DNA of 64,000 nt from Pseudomonadota bacterium. Its GTDB lineage: Bacteria > Pseudomonadota > Gammaproteobacteria > Legionellales > Legionellaceae. A program made the translations under genes and the position numbers. Location of the stretch: contig JAGVJN010000023.1 in NCBI GenBank assembly GCA_020051095.1, positions 1 through 64,000 on the forward strand, in the 5' to 3' direction. The notes beneath the pieces were generated by a model. The model saw only the letters and a program-made list of their open reading frames with translations, had not been told where the DNA came from and made no database searches. Positions 7,302 to 16,269 of this stretch are shown in pieces (the first letter of the stretch is position 1; the number at the start of each line of letters is the position of its first letter).

Positions 7302-8528
7302 ATGTGGAATCAACTTAGAATTGCTCAACCCTATTTGCTAGCCGCCTGTGTTTTTGCAATCCCCATGTCTGTCTCTTTGAAAAGTATTTTATTACCATTA
7401 TGTATTATTGTTAATTTATTAGCAGTCAAACATTGGCGAATTATATTCGATACCTTCAAAAATCCCGTTGTAATTTCAGCCTTGTTATTGCTTGGCTGGT
7501 GCCTCCTATCGTCTCTATGGGCTCCAGCAAATTGGCCAGAAACGAAAGCGGTTGTGAGCAAGATGCTAAAATTACTTTCACTGCCTTTATTTGCCATAGG
7601 ATTTTTGCACAAAACAACGAGAGCTTATGCGCAGATTGCTTTTTTAATCGCGATGACTGTGACGGCCTTGATTTCATTAGCCATGGCATTATCGGGCAAT
7701 ATTTTTATGGGCGGGGCTGACGCAGGGACGGTTTTTAATGATCGAATCATGACGGGGTTATTTGTTAGTATGGGTGCATGGCTTGCTGCGCATCTTGCAA
7801 TGCAAGCGGATGATTCTAAGAAATGGTGGTTTTGGGCCGTGTTTGTCATTTGCACCGCACAGGTGGTGTTTGCTAACACGGGTAGAACAGGATATGTGGT
7901 TTATGCCCTCTTAGCCATCTGTTTTAGCTTAATGCATCTGAGCTTCCGCCAAACCGTTCTCTTCTTAATCGCATTTTCCTTGCTCACATTTGCTGCCTAT
8001 CGGCTCAGTCCAACGTTAGCGAAAAATGTGGATACCACGATTGATAATGTGGTTAATTTTCAACAAGTAGCCAATTCATCATCGATTGGGTATCGCGTGG
8101 GGTTTCATCAATTTGCCAAGAAATTATTTGTCCAACACCCTATTTTTGGTACGGGTGCAGGCAGTTTTTCATGGTACTACAATAAACTTCAACCCATGCC
8201 ATTTTATTCTAGCCGTTTGTTTGAACCGCACAGCCAATATTGGTTGATCTTAGTCGAGCAGGGCCTGGTGGGCATGTTGTTGCTATTGGCATGGATGGCT
8301 TCGTTGATTTGGCTGATGGTCAAGGTGAAGCAAAGCCGAGCGATGTTATTATTTACGTTTGTTGCCATCAGTGCGTCTAACTTTTCTGATTCCATGTTGT
8401 TATATTCTGCGACGGGGTATTTATTGATGGTAGTCTCTGCAATGGCTTTGGGCGAATATATCGAGCGATGCTTTTCAGAATCGCCGGTTAATAAGCCAAT
8501 ATCATTGCAACCTTGGCATGCCATATGA
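7302..8528 (+). CDS. O-antigen ligase / Wzy_C family membrane protein
   Basis: A 408-residue polytopic inner-membrane protein with roughly ten to twelve hydrophobic segments. A large periplasmic loop between about residues 230 and 310 carries the family hallmark. There, PHSQYWLILVEQGLVG resembles the conserved H-x-x-Y-L-x-x-x-x-E-x-G-x-x-G of WaaL-type ligases, which join undecaprenyl-linked glycan to lipid A-core. The Wzy polymerases share the fold, so ligase versus polymerase is not settled. The stop codon overlaps the deacetylase start (ATGA), so the two are translationally coupled and probably act on the same surface glycan. Confidence 0.8.
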   Translation: MWNQLRIAQPYLLAACVFAIPMSVSLKSILLPLCIIVNLLAVKHWRIIFDTFKNPVVISALLLLGWCLLSSLWAPANWPETKAVVSKMLKLLSLPLFAIGFLHKTTRAYAQIAFLIAMTVTALISLAMALSGNIFMGGADAGTVFNDRIMTGLFVSMGAWLAAHLAMQADDSKKWWFWAVFVICTAQVVFANTGRTGYVVYALLAICFSLMHLSFRQTVLFLIAFSLLTFAAYRLSPTLAKNVDTTIDNVVNFQQVANSSSIGYRVGFHQFAKKLFVQHPIFGTGAGSFSWYYNKLQPMPFYSSRLFEPHSQYWLILVEQGLVGMLLLLAWMASLIWLMVKVKQSRAMLLFTFVAISASNFSDSMLLYSATGYLLMVVSAMALGEYIERCFSESPVNKPISLQPWHAI

Positions 8529-9259
8529 TAACAACCTTGATGTTTCATAGAGTCTATGCCGAAGGTTTACCAGGCCTGAACATTTTTAGCCAATTTTTGC
8601 AAAAAGTTAAATCCTGGGGAACACCTTGTTTGCCGGGTCAATCATTGCCTACACAAAGCCATGGGATTTGCCTAACGTTTGATGATGCCTATGTTGATTT
8701 TTATCATTATGTTTTCCCGTTGCTGAAACAATATCAACTGCCAGCCGTCTTAGCGATCCCAACCGCATTGATAGCCGATCACACGGATAAGCCAATCTCT
8801 GAGCGGTTGGCATTACAATATAAGCATCCGCTAGACAATGCGATTCATCAGAATCCAAGTTTATGTACTTGGTCTGAAATTAAAGAAATGCTAGACAGCG
8901 GTTGGGTGGTGCCAGCTGCGCATGGCGCCAATCATGTGGCATTGACTTCACAGTCAGATTGGCAGCAAGAAATAGTTCAACCAAAGCGAATTATTGAACA
9001 AAAAACAAGACATCCTACTTCGTTGTTTGTTTACCCTTATGGCCGGTTTGACAAACAAACGCATGCGTTTGTTTGTCAACACTACAAATTTGCCATGCGG
9101 ATTGGTAGCGCTATCAATTTTAATTGGTGTCATTCCCAGCAATTAATCTATCGGATTAATGCGGACAATTATTGGCCACGGCAAGCGCATCCGTTCAAAT
9201 TATCTCAAAAAATGCACTTTGGTTTTCGGGCATTTACCAATTTAGTACGAGGTCGATAG
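8525..9259 (+). CDS. Polysaccharide deacetylase family protein (CE4)
   Basis: A NodB-fold hydrolase of 244 residues from the ATG at 8525, which overlaps the previous stop as ATGA; an in-frame ATG at 8513 would add four residues. Motif 1 is LTFDDAY (metal-binding Asp pair), motif 2 is AAHGANHVAL (H-x3-H metal ligands), and VYPYGRFD follows. These residues remove acetyl groups from N- or O-acetylated sugars. No signal peptide is evident. A cytoplasmic or membrane-associated role in modifying a glycan precursor is therefore likely, together with the coupled ligase gene. The coding region contains a 32-bp perfect palindrome at 9048-9079. The substrate is unknown. Confidence 0.82.
   Translation: MITTLMFHRVYAEGLPGLNIFSQFLQKVKSWGTPCLPGQSLPTQSHGICLTFDDAYVDFYHYVFPLLKQYQLPAVLAIPTALIADHTDKPISERLALQYKHPLDNAIHQNPSLCTWSEIKEMLDSGWVVPAAHGANHVALTSQSDWQQEIVQPKRIIEQKTRHPTSLFVYPYGRFDKQTHAFVCQHYKFAMRIGSAINFNWCHSQQLIYRINADNYWPRQAHPFKLSQKMHFGFRAFTNLVRGR
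9048..9079. repeat. 32-bp perfect palindrome inside the deacetylase gene
   Basis: TTGACAAACAAACGCA is followed immediately by its exact reverse complement TGCGTTTGTTTGTCAA with no spacer, centred between 9063 and 9064. It is entirely coding, just after the YPYGR motif. Symmetry this long is not expected by chance. It could be a protein-binding site, a recent insertion or an RNA hairpin. Confidence 0.9.
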
Positions 9260-9276
9260 GCTAGTAACATTCCGTA

Positions 9277-10326
9277 TTAAGTCACAATCCTTTCAACTAC
9301 CCTCTCTCGAAACACCCAGTAGCGTTGTATTAAGAAGTTGGCAAAAAAGAAGATGATATCAGCGCTGATTTTGCTGAGGTAGACATTTAGTTGTAAGTAG
9401 TGAAAAAAGGACGTCAATTGCCAAACCATGATCCCTGAAAAAGCGGCAAGCAAGGTGTATTTTGTGGCCGCTTTCGTCATTGATTTTTGACTTTTAAAAG
9501 TGAGCTTTTTGTTGGCAAAGAAATTAAAGGTTGCCGAACAAAATCGAGCCCCAAGAACAGAAATGGCGAGCTGGCCACTCAGATTAATCAATAGACAGAA
9601 AAGGGTAAAGTCTAACAGAAACGAAGCGGCTGCCATGGTCCCATATCTAAAAAAAATTGCATAAATACGCATTGAATCGAGAATAGGGTGGAAATGAGAA
9701 GATTGATTGTTTTGCATATAGATAGTCTTAATGGGAATTTGCTTAATATTGATGGATAAACCTTGAGCGATAAAGAACATTTCTAACTCAAATTCATACC
9801 TATTTTTTTTGCAATCTAATAGCGCTTGCACCAACAAATTGGGTATTGCCCTAAGCCCCGACTGCGTATCATGTAACGGTGTTTTATAAAAACAATTGAC
9901 AATAAATTTAGTTAATAAATTGCCAAAACGGCTACGCAATGGGATGTTTTTGCCGGAAAAATTACGCGCACCCAGATGCAGTTTATCTGGTTCGTTTGCG
10001 AGAGCTTCTTTTAGTTTAGCAATATCATCAATATGGTGTTGTCCATCCGCATCGGCTGTAATAACACCAACATGGTTACGTACATAATGGATTAAATAAT
10101 ATCGAAACGCTGTTTTTAATGCAGCACCCTTCCCGAGATTAGTTGGGTGATGAAGCACTGTAATGCCATGACTTGCAATGTGATCAAATAGGGGTTTGCA
10201 CTGTATACTGGAACCATCATTTACAACGATAATCGGTTGTTGTGGCATTAACTGCTGATGTTGCTTAACCAGTTGGATTAGCTTTTCATCCGGATTGTAG
10301 GCTGGAATAACTAAAACAGACGTCAT
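9277..10326 (-). CDS. GT2 glycosyltransferase fused to a GtrA-like membrane domain
   Basis: A 349-residue two-domain protein. Residues 1-215 form a dolichyl-phosphate-mannose-synthase-like GT2 domain, with VIPAYNP at the start, VNDGSS, and the metal-binding TADADGQHH (Asp92/Asp94). Residues ~225-345 hold four hydrophobic helices of the GtrA family, with FFANFLIQRYWVF near the end. Proteins of this kind make polyprenyl-phosphate sugars and may flip them across the inner membrane to feed GT-C glycosyltransferases. The divergent neighbour at 10395 is a polytopic protein that could be such a recipient. The gene converges with the deacetylase gene, 17 nt away. The sugar is not identifiable from sequence. 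Confidence 0.85.
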   Translation of the reverse strand: MTSVLVIPAYNPDEKLIQLVKQHQQLMPQQPIIVVNDGSSIQCKPLFDHIASHGITVLHHPTNLGKGAALKTAFRYYLIHYVRNHVGVITADADGQHHIDDIAKLKEALANEPDKLHLGARNFSGKNIPLRSRFGNLLTKFIVNCFYKTPLHDTQSGLRAIPNLLVQALLDCKKNRYEFELEMFFIAQGLSINIKQIPIKTIYMQNNQSSHFHPILDSMRIYAIFFRYGTMAAASFLLDFTLFCLLINLSGQLAISVLGARFCSATFNFFANKKLTFKSQKSMTKAATKYTLLAAFSGIMVWQLTSFFHYLQLNVYLSKISADIIFFFANFLIQRYWVFRERVVERIVT

Positions 10327-10394
10327 AGTGAGTTGCTTATTTAGTAAAAACGGTTATCATCGTAACAAACTTAGATAGATAATCCTATTAATTT

Positions 10395-12032
10395 ATGACT
10401 GTGATTGCAACTTTTCTCTTATTAATATCGATAATTGGTTGGTCATCCCTCATTGCGGACACAGGTAAATTAACCTTACCGCAAGCTGCTTTCACTGTGA
10501 TGGCTGGTATGGGATGCTTCATGATGATGGCGTTTTTAGCACAAATTCCTAACTATGCAGCGCGTGTATTTATTGATGGTGGGTTATTTGCGTTTCCTTG
10601 CGCACTCATTTTTAGGAAACACTCAAATGGCTTTATGGCGACTATCAATCGATATCTGCGAGTATTCTTTATCATGGCGGGTTTAATAGGCGGCCTTAGC
10701 CTATTAGTCAGTGGGATACAATTTGGCAGTATAGACGATTATTCTTTTTGGGGAACCATCAGTCGGTTTTTGTTTGTTTTTAATCACTTACCAGAAAACG
10801 CATCGTTAATTAAAGCATCATTTTTGCAATATACCCCGGGGCTTGCGTGTTTTCATTATCTATTTTATCAGATGGCTGGGCAATACAGTCCCATGTTGAA
10901 TTATCTCGCACAAGACTTGATTTTACTTGCGCCATTATTATTACTTTTTGATGAAAAATATCGCTGGCGGTCAATAAGCTATATGATGTTAGTCATTATC
11001 ACCCTCTACCTTGCTTATGGAAATATTCTCGCGAAGCTGGAAGTCGATGCAGCAGTCGCTCTATGGTTTTTTCCAATGATATGGGTTGCTTCTAGACCTA
11101 ACCAAATATCGATATGGGTTATGATCGTAGGCCTAGTTTTTCTCTCGATAATCAAGGAAATTGGGTTATTATTTTCCTTCTTTGTCCTCGGTGTACATTA
11201 TGTGTGTTATCGAAAGCAACCTGGCCAACTACCAAGGCTGTTTATACTGTCATCTGCGTTATTGCTCATGAAATTAGCTTGGCTTAGTCATGTGCATCAG
11301 TTTGGTTTTACTAGTTTTGCAGCCAAAATTAGCGTATCAAATGCCATTTCATCCATGATTCCAGGGAATCCAGACTATGTAAAATCTCAGATCATGTTTG
11401 TAAAGGCGCTATTATCAAGCAACTTTGATCATACAATCAAGCTCCCATTTGCTGCACTCTTTATACTTGCTGGATGGCAAATTCACCGTCTTTATCGTTT
11501 AGGGCGTTTACAATCGAATCACCTTGTCGTAATAAAGGCCTTTTATATATTGTTACCCTTTTATATTCTCAATCTGTATTGGTTGCAAGCGATCGTTTTT
11601 CGAGTTGGCTACCTACAATCCCATTTACTTGATTTTCCACGATATTTTAATATGGCGTTTGTACCTTTCCTACTTAGTGTTTTATTTGTCTCTTTAGAGA
11701 CGAAGCCGTTCCGAAATCCTGAGAAGGTGAAACGATTAGCCACTGCATTATCGATGATTGCTTTGGTTTTTATTGTGGGTGGAAAGATTGAACGAACTAA
11801 AAAATATTATCATCCATTTGATTTTACCAATTTGGCTGAGAAAATTCAGTCACAAACGCAAAACTTGAATCAATCAAAAGCCATTTGCATAACCCATCTG
11901 CCCTCCCCGGACTATCAGGTGTTGTTGCCATTGCAATATCGCTTAATGCCAAGGCAAATTATTCATGTCGATAGCAATAATACGAAAACATGTGGGAAGG
12001 TCTTTGATTTCGCTGAGCTTCGAGGCGCCTGA
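10395..12032 (+). CDS. Polytopic membrane protein, possible GT-C glycosyltransferase
   Basis: A 545-residue protein with about a dozen hydrophobic segments and a soluble C-terminal tail of about 75 residues. No family was recognised with certainty. The acidic pair in FGSIDDYSFWG (Asp114-Asp115) sits in the first large extracytoplasmic loop, where GT-C glycosyltransferases keep their catalytic acidic residues. It is divergent from the GT2-GtrA gene with a 68-nt shared upstream region. This supports a two-component system in which GT2-GtrA supplies a lipid-linked sugar and this protein transfers it. The function is inferred from topology and context only. Confidence 0.6.
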   Translation: MTVIATFLLLISIIGWSSLIADTGKLTLPQAAFTVMAGMGCFMMMAFLAQIPNYAARVFIDGGLFAFPCALIFRKHSNGFMATINRYLRVFFIMAGLIGGLSLLVSGIQFGSIDDYSFWGTISRFLFVFNHLPENASLIKASFLQYTPGLACFHYLFYQMAGQYSPMLNYLAQDLILLAPLLLLFDEKYRWRSISYMMLVIITLYLAYGNILAKLEVDAAVALWFFPMIWVASRPNQISIWVMIVGLVFLSIIKEIGLLFSFFVLGVHYVCYRKQPGQLPRLFILSSALLLMKLAWLSHVHQFGFTSFAAKISVSNAISSMIPGNPDYVKSQIMFVKALLSSNFDHTIKLPFAALFILAGWQIHRLYRLGRLQSNHLVVIKAFYILLPFYILNLYWLQAIVFRVGYLQSHLLDFPRYFNMAFVPFLLSVLFVSLETKPFRNPEKVKRLATALSMIALVFIVGGKIERTKKYYHPFDFTNLAEKIQSQTQNLNQSKAICITHLPSPDYQVLLPLQYRLMPRQIIHVDSNNTKTCGKVFDFAELRGA

Positions 12033-12095
12033 ATAACTTCTTTCACTTTTTCTTCCTATTACTAGGTTGATGGGTAGCATAGTGTGCTTCAGAGG

Positions 12096-12629
12096 CTAAA
12101 CACCAAAAGCCAATGGTCCCTTTTTATCAAAATCAAGCGGGCTATTTGAGGAATCTGCCTCAATTTTTAGGTTCGATGAAGTGGCATTTGCTGCTTTGGG
12201 ATTGGGTACCTCTTGTAACGTGCTAAAGAAATCTTGCAGTTCGTCTTGCGTTCCTTGAAAGAAATTGTCATTGCCATCAGAAAATAGGAAATCATCCTCA
12301 CCTGCTTTTTTAATAAGGAAGCTACGGCCCATTTCTGCTTGATGTTTAAAAAAGCAAGTCGCTTCTGCGTCACTGGTAAAGGTATATATTCCCTCATCTT
12401 GCATATCTGAGCCATAGATTTCTTCAAATTCATCATTGAGTAATTTAATATCCTTTGGATTGACTTGGTTGGTGGCGAGCTCAAAATTTGACGGAGTGTT
12501 CTTGTCTCTTGCCTGCTTGTTTTGCCCTGTTTGCTTTACCATTTTTGCTAACTGCAATGGTTGGATTTGTTCTTCTACCAATTGGGCTTCAACCAGTTTG
12601 TGTGTTTCTATTTCTTCTTTAGAAGTCAT
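12096..12629 (-). CDS. Hypothetical acidic protein
   Basis: A 177-residue soluble protein, counted from the ATG at 12629, which has GGAG 7 nt upstream. A start ten codons earlier is in frame but has no such site. It is rich in Asp, Glu, Asn and Gln, with a Lys/Gln-rich N-terminal third. A central globular-looking part follows (IYTFTSDAEATCFFKHQ...FLFSDGNDNFFQGTQDEL, residues ~80-130), then a low-complexity Ser/Asn/Asp tail. No signal peptide or membrane segment is present. I do not recognise a family. It stands alone between a glycan gene and sucD, and converges with the 545-residue membrane protein gene. In a Legionellales genome an orphan of this kind could be a secreted effector, but nothing in the sequence proves it. 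Confidence 0.65.
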   Translation of the reverse strand: MTSKEEIETHKLVEAQLVEEQIQPLQLAKMVKQTGQNKQARDKNTPSNFELATNQVNPKDIKLLNDEFEEIYGSDMQDEGIYTFTSDAEATCFFKHQAEMGRSFLIKKAGEDDFLFSDGNDNFFQGTQDELQDFFSTLQEVPNPKAANATSSNLKIEADSSNSPLDFDKKGPLAFGV

Positions 12630-12843
12630 GATACATCTCCGAGACATCGTTGTTATCAAATAGGGGCGTTCCCTCCCAGGGCTGAATTAATGTGATACAA
12701 AAGGATTTAGGAAAAATCGCTGTGATCAATCAATGCTACAATTTTTATTGTACCAAAAATAGCCATATGCGATATAAAAAAAACATCATGAAAAAGTAAA
12801 AATTCTGTAAATCTCAGAAATAAGGCGAAGGCAGGGAAGGTAG

Positions 12844-12871
12844 CCCGTATTAGGCGCAGCCGTAATACGGG
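12844..12871. repeat. Inverted repeat downstream of sucD
   Basis: CCCGTATTA and TAATACGGG form a perfect 9-bp stem around a 10-nt loop (GGCGCAGCCG) that could itself pair. It lies 24 nt beyond the sucD stop and lacks a T-tract on either side. It looks more like a REP-type intergenic element, possibly protecting the 3' end of the suc mRNA, than a classical terminator. Confidence 0.7.
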
Positions 12872-12894
12872 GAAATCATCGAGTCAATGTCTGG

Positions 12895-13770
12895 TTACCA
12901 ACCCGTTACTTCTTGGATTGCACTACCTAAATCAGCAGGCGAACGCACTGTTCTTACACCCGCTTTTTCCAGGGCTGCAAATTTTTCTTTAGCTGTTCCT
13001 TTTCCGCCAGAAATAATCGCCCCTGCATGGCCCATTCGCTTACCAGCGGGTGCTGTGACCCCTGCAATATAGGAAACCACAGGTTTCGAGACATGATGCG
13101 CAATGAATTCAGCGGCTTCTTCTTCTGCCGTACCACCGATTTCACCCACCATAATAATTGCTTCAGTTTGCTCATCTTGTTGAAATAGCGCTAACGCATC
13201 AATGAAGCTTGTCCCAGGAATGGGATCACCACCAATTCCGATACACGTACTTTGGCCAAAGCCTGCATCGGTGGTTTGTTTCACTGCTTCATAAGTTAGT
13301 GTGCCGGAACGAGATACAATCCCGACTTTACCAGGTAAATGAATAGAACCCGGCATGATGCCAATTTTACATTCACCAGGGGTGATAACACCCGGGCAAT
13401 TGGGCCCGATTAAGCGGGCGTCGCAGTTATTATCGAGATAGACTTTGACATCGAGCATATCTAATACTGGAACACCTTCAGTGATACACACGATCAACTC
13501 AATGCCTGCATCGGCTGCTTCTAAAATTGAGTCCTTGCAAAACGCAGCAGGCACATAGATGACAGAGGCTGTGGCGCCAGTTGCTTCAACAGCTTCTCTC
13601 ATTGTATTAAAAACAGGAAGCCCTAGGTGTTTTTGCCCACCTTTGCCGGGTGTAACTCCACCGACCATCTTGGTACCATATTCGATAGCTTGTTCTGAAT
13701 GAAATGTCCCTTGCTTTCCCGTAAAACCTTGGCATAGGACTTTTGTTTCTTTATTGACTAATACACTCAT
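12895..13770 (-). CDS. sucD: Succinyl-CoA synthetase alpha subunit
   Basis: The 291-residue alpha subunit of ADP-forming succinyl-CoA ligase, the substrate-level phosphorylation step of the TCA cycle. The CoA-binding Rossmann domain opens with [16 protein letters not shown]. The ligase domain carries [10 protein letters not shown], and the phosphorylated His is His248 in [11 protein letters not shown]. Length and motifs are typical. It is the last gene of the sdhCDAB-sucABCD series, 47 nt after sucC. An inverted repeat lies just downstream. Confidence 0.97.
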   Translation of the reverse strand: MSVLVNKETKVLCQGFTGKQGTFHSEQAIEYGTKMVGGVTPGKGGQKHLGLPVFNTMREAVEATGATASVIYVPAAFCKDSILEAADAGIELIVCITEGVPVLDMLDVKVYLDNNCDARLIGPNCPGVITPGECKIGIMPGSIHLPGKVGIVSRSGTLTYEAVKQTTDAGFGQSTCIGIGGDPIPGTSFIDALALFQQDEQTEAIIMVGEIGGTAEEEAAEFIAHHVSKPVVSYIAGVTAPAGKRMGHAGAIISGGKGTAKEKFAALEKAGVRTVRSPADLGSAIQEVTGW

Positions 13771-13817
13771 CGTTTAAAACCTCAATTAGGTTAATGCGGA
13801 TCAAATTATTCGCTCAA

Positions 13818-14981
13818 TCAAGCAGCAACTTCGGCAACGATTTTCTTTGCTGCGTCCGTTAAACTGGTTGCTGCGATTACATTTAAGCTGCTAGCATTTA
13901 GCATGTCAGCACCCTTTTGGGCATTATTCCCTTCTAAGCGAACAACCACAGGCACCTTGACATGGACTTCTTCAACCGCTGAGAGAATCCCTTCTGCAAT
14001 CAAATCACAGCGAACAATCCCGCCGAAAATGTTAACCAAAATGCCTTTAACATTTTCATCGGAGAGGATGATTTTTAACGCTTCACTAACCCGTTCTTTG
14101 GTCGCGCCACCACCCACATCTAAAAAGTTTGCTGGCTCGCCACCGTGTAATTTAATCACGTCCATGGTAGCCATCGCTAACCCAGCGCCATTGACCATGC
14201 AGCCGATGGTGCCATCTAAGGGAATGTAGTTTAAATCCCATTCACTGGCTCGATGCTCTCTTTCATCTTCCTGGGTGACGTCACGTTTCTCTTTTAATTT
14301 TGATTGGCGATATAAGGCATTCGAATCAATGTTCACTTTGCCATCCAGACATAATAGGTCGCCCTTTTTAGTGACAACTAGCGGATTGACTTCAAGCAAG
14401 CTTAAGTCACACTCTTTAAACATTTTGCCAAGGCCTATCATCAACTTTGTAAATTGTTTGATTTGCTCGCCACTTAACCCTAATTGAAATGCGGTATCAC
14501 GGCATTGATAAGGCATGACACCGACTAAGGGATCCACGATGATGCGGATGATTTTTTCAGGGGTTTCTTCAGCCACTTTTTCAATTTCAACCCCACCTTC
14601 CGTGGATGCCATGATAACGACACGCTGGCTAGCGCGGTCGATGACGGCACCGAGGTATAATTCACGCTCGATATCGCATGTTTCTTCAATTAAGACAGCA
14701 TTCACGGGTTGACCATGTTCGTCTGTTTGATAGGTGACAAGCCGAGTGCCAATCAATGACCGCACAGCATTGGCGAGTTCCTCTTTATTGTTAACAATTT
14801 TGACGCCGCCAGCTTTCCCTCGACCACCTGCATGGACTTGTGCTTTGACAACCCATTTGGCCGTGCTTAATTTATTAACAACTTGTAACGCATCTTCAGC
14901 GTTGTAAGCCACTTCGCCAAGAGGCGTTGGCAAGCCATAACTTGCGAATAGTTCTTTTGCTTGATATTCATGTAAATTCAT
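13818..14981 (-). CDS. sucC: Succinyl-CoA synthetase beta subunit
   Basis: The 387-residue ATP-grasp subunit that binds nucleotide and succinate and pairs with SucD. It begins [12 protein letters not shown] as in the family, has the ATP-grasp [14 protein letters not shown], and the C-terminal domain keeps [10 protein letters not shown] and [10 protein letters not shown]. Length matches the usual 385-390. It lies 55 nt after sucB and is presumably co-transcribed with it. Confidence 0.97.
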   Translation of the reverse strand: MNLHEYQAKELFASYGLPTPLGEVAYNAEDALQVVNKLSTAKWVVKAQVHAGGRGKAGGVKIVNNKEELANAVRSLIGTRLVTYQTDEHGQPVNAVLIEETCDIERELYLGAVIDRASQRVVIMASTEGGVEIEKVAEETPEKIIRIIVDPLVGVMPYQCRDTAFQLGLSGEQIKQFTKLMIGLGKMFKECDLSLLEVNPLVVTKKGDLLCLDGKVNIDSNALYRQSKLKEKRDVTQEDEREHRASEWDLNYIPLDGTIGCMVNGAGLAMATMDVIKLHGGEPANFLDVGGGATKERVSEALKIILSDENVKGILVNIFGGIVRCDLIAEGILSAVEEVHVKVPVVVRLEGNNAQKGADMLNASSLNVIAATSLTDAAKKIVAEVAA

Positions 14982-15036
14982 GATGTTACCTTATAAAAAA
15001 CAAATGCCCCATTCGGGGCATATGGAAAATTTATCG

Positions 15037-16239
15037 TTACACATTGAGCAAGAGTCGTGAAGGATCTTCGAGTAGTTCTTTCACGCTAACCAAAAACTGT
15101 ACGGACTCCTTGCCGTCGATCAAACGGTGATCGTAAGATAACGCCACATACATCATTGGACGAATGACGATCTCGCCATTCTCAACAACGGGGCGTTGTT
15201 CTATTTTATGCATCCCTAGGATACCGGTCTGGGGTGGGTTAATAATGGGTGTTGCTAATAAGGATCCAAACACACCACCATTGGTGATGGTGAAGGTTCC
15301 TCCTTGCATTTCTTCCATTGTTAATTTACCAGAGCGTGCGCGATTCGCATAATCAGCGATGTCAATTTCAATATCAGCCAAACTTTTTTGGTCGGCATCG
15401 CGAACCACCGGAACGACCAGACCTCTATCGGTTGAAACGGCAATACCAATATCGAAGTAGCCATGGTAGACAATGTCTTGATCATCGATTGATGCGTTAA
15501 CAGCGGGGAATCGCTTCAATGACTCAACCACTGCTTTGGTGAAAAAGGACATAAACCCTATTTTAACACCGTGCTTTTTCTCAAATAGGTCTTTGTATTT
15601 TGAGCGTAAATCCATCACACTCTGCAAGTTCACTTCGTTAAATGTGGTTAACATGGCCGCGTTATGTTGCGCAGCTAGCAGGCGTTCAGCTACTTTTGCT
15701 CGCAATCGAGACATGGGTACACGTTTTTCTTCCCGCGCACCCGCAAGCGGTGCGGTTGGCCTTTCGATGGAAGGTGTTTGTTTCTTCACATCGAGGTAAT
15801 TTTGCACGTCTTCTTTAGTGACACGGCCATCTTTACCGGTGCCTTTAATTTGATTGGCATTTAGGTCGTGTTCTGCAAGTAACCGTCGAACAGCAGGGCC
15901 AGTTGTCTTGTCGTCGCCAGTCGTCGATTCCTTAACTGTCTCTGCTTTCGCTGTTTCAGCCGCAGCAGGCTCAGCTTTGGTTTCAGGGGCTGCTTGAACT
16001 GCGCCTTCTTCGATATCTGCTAAGATCTGACCGGCTTCAACGGTATCCCCTTCGACAAAATGGAGTTGTTTAATGATGCCATCAACCGGTGCTGGAACCT
16101 CTAACACAACTTTATCTGTTTCTAGGTCGAGAATATTTTCATCACGTGTGACCGCATCTCCAACCTTTTTATGCCAGGCTGCAATCGTCGCATCTGCAAC
16201 AGATTCGGGTAGGGTGGGTACTTTGACTACTGTGGACAT
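15037..16239 (-). CDS. sucB: Dihydrolipoamide succinyltransferase (E2 of 2-oxoglutarate dehydrogenase)
   Basis: A 400-residue E2 core protein. The N-terminal lipoyl domain carries the lipoylated Lys43 in [10 protein letters not shown]. An Ala/Glu/Thr-rich linker follows, then the peripheral subunit-binding domain ([15 protein letters not shown], about residues 114-128) and the acyltransferase domain ending in SYDHRLIDG with catalytic His371 and Asp375. It transfers the succinyl group to CoA. It is 30 nt downstream of sucA. The E3 subunit (lpd) is not in the window, as is common when E3 is shared with other dehydrogenases. Confidence 0.97.
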   Translation of the reverse strand: MSTVVKVPTLPESVADATIAAWHKKVGDAVTRDENILDLETDKVVLEVPAPVDGIIKQLHFVEGDTVEAGQILADIEEGAVQAAPETKAEPAAAETAKAETVKESTTGDDKTTGPAVRRLLAEHDLNANQIKGTGKDGRVTKEDVQNYLDVKKQTPSIERPTAPLAGAREEKRVPMSRLRAKVAERLLAAQHNAAMLTTFNEVNLQSVMDLRSKYKDLFEKKHGVKIGFMSFFTKAVVESLKRFPAVNASIDDQDIVYHGYFDIGIAVSTDRGLVVPVVRDADQKSLADIEIDIADYANRARSGKLTMEEMQGGTFTITNGGVFGSLLATPIINPPQTGILGMHKIEQRPVVENGEIVIRPMMYVALSYDHRLIDGKESVQFLVSVKELLEDPSRLLLNV

Positions 16240-16269
16240 GTCGATACCTTGTGTTGTTAAAATAGGATG

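Noticed and set aside
13903-14712. Plus-strand open frames opposite sucC
   Set aside because: Antisense shadows of a conserved gene; no domain or start signal.
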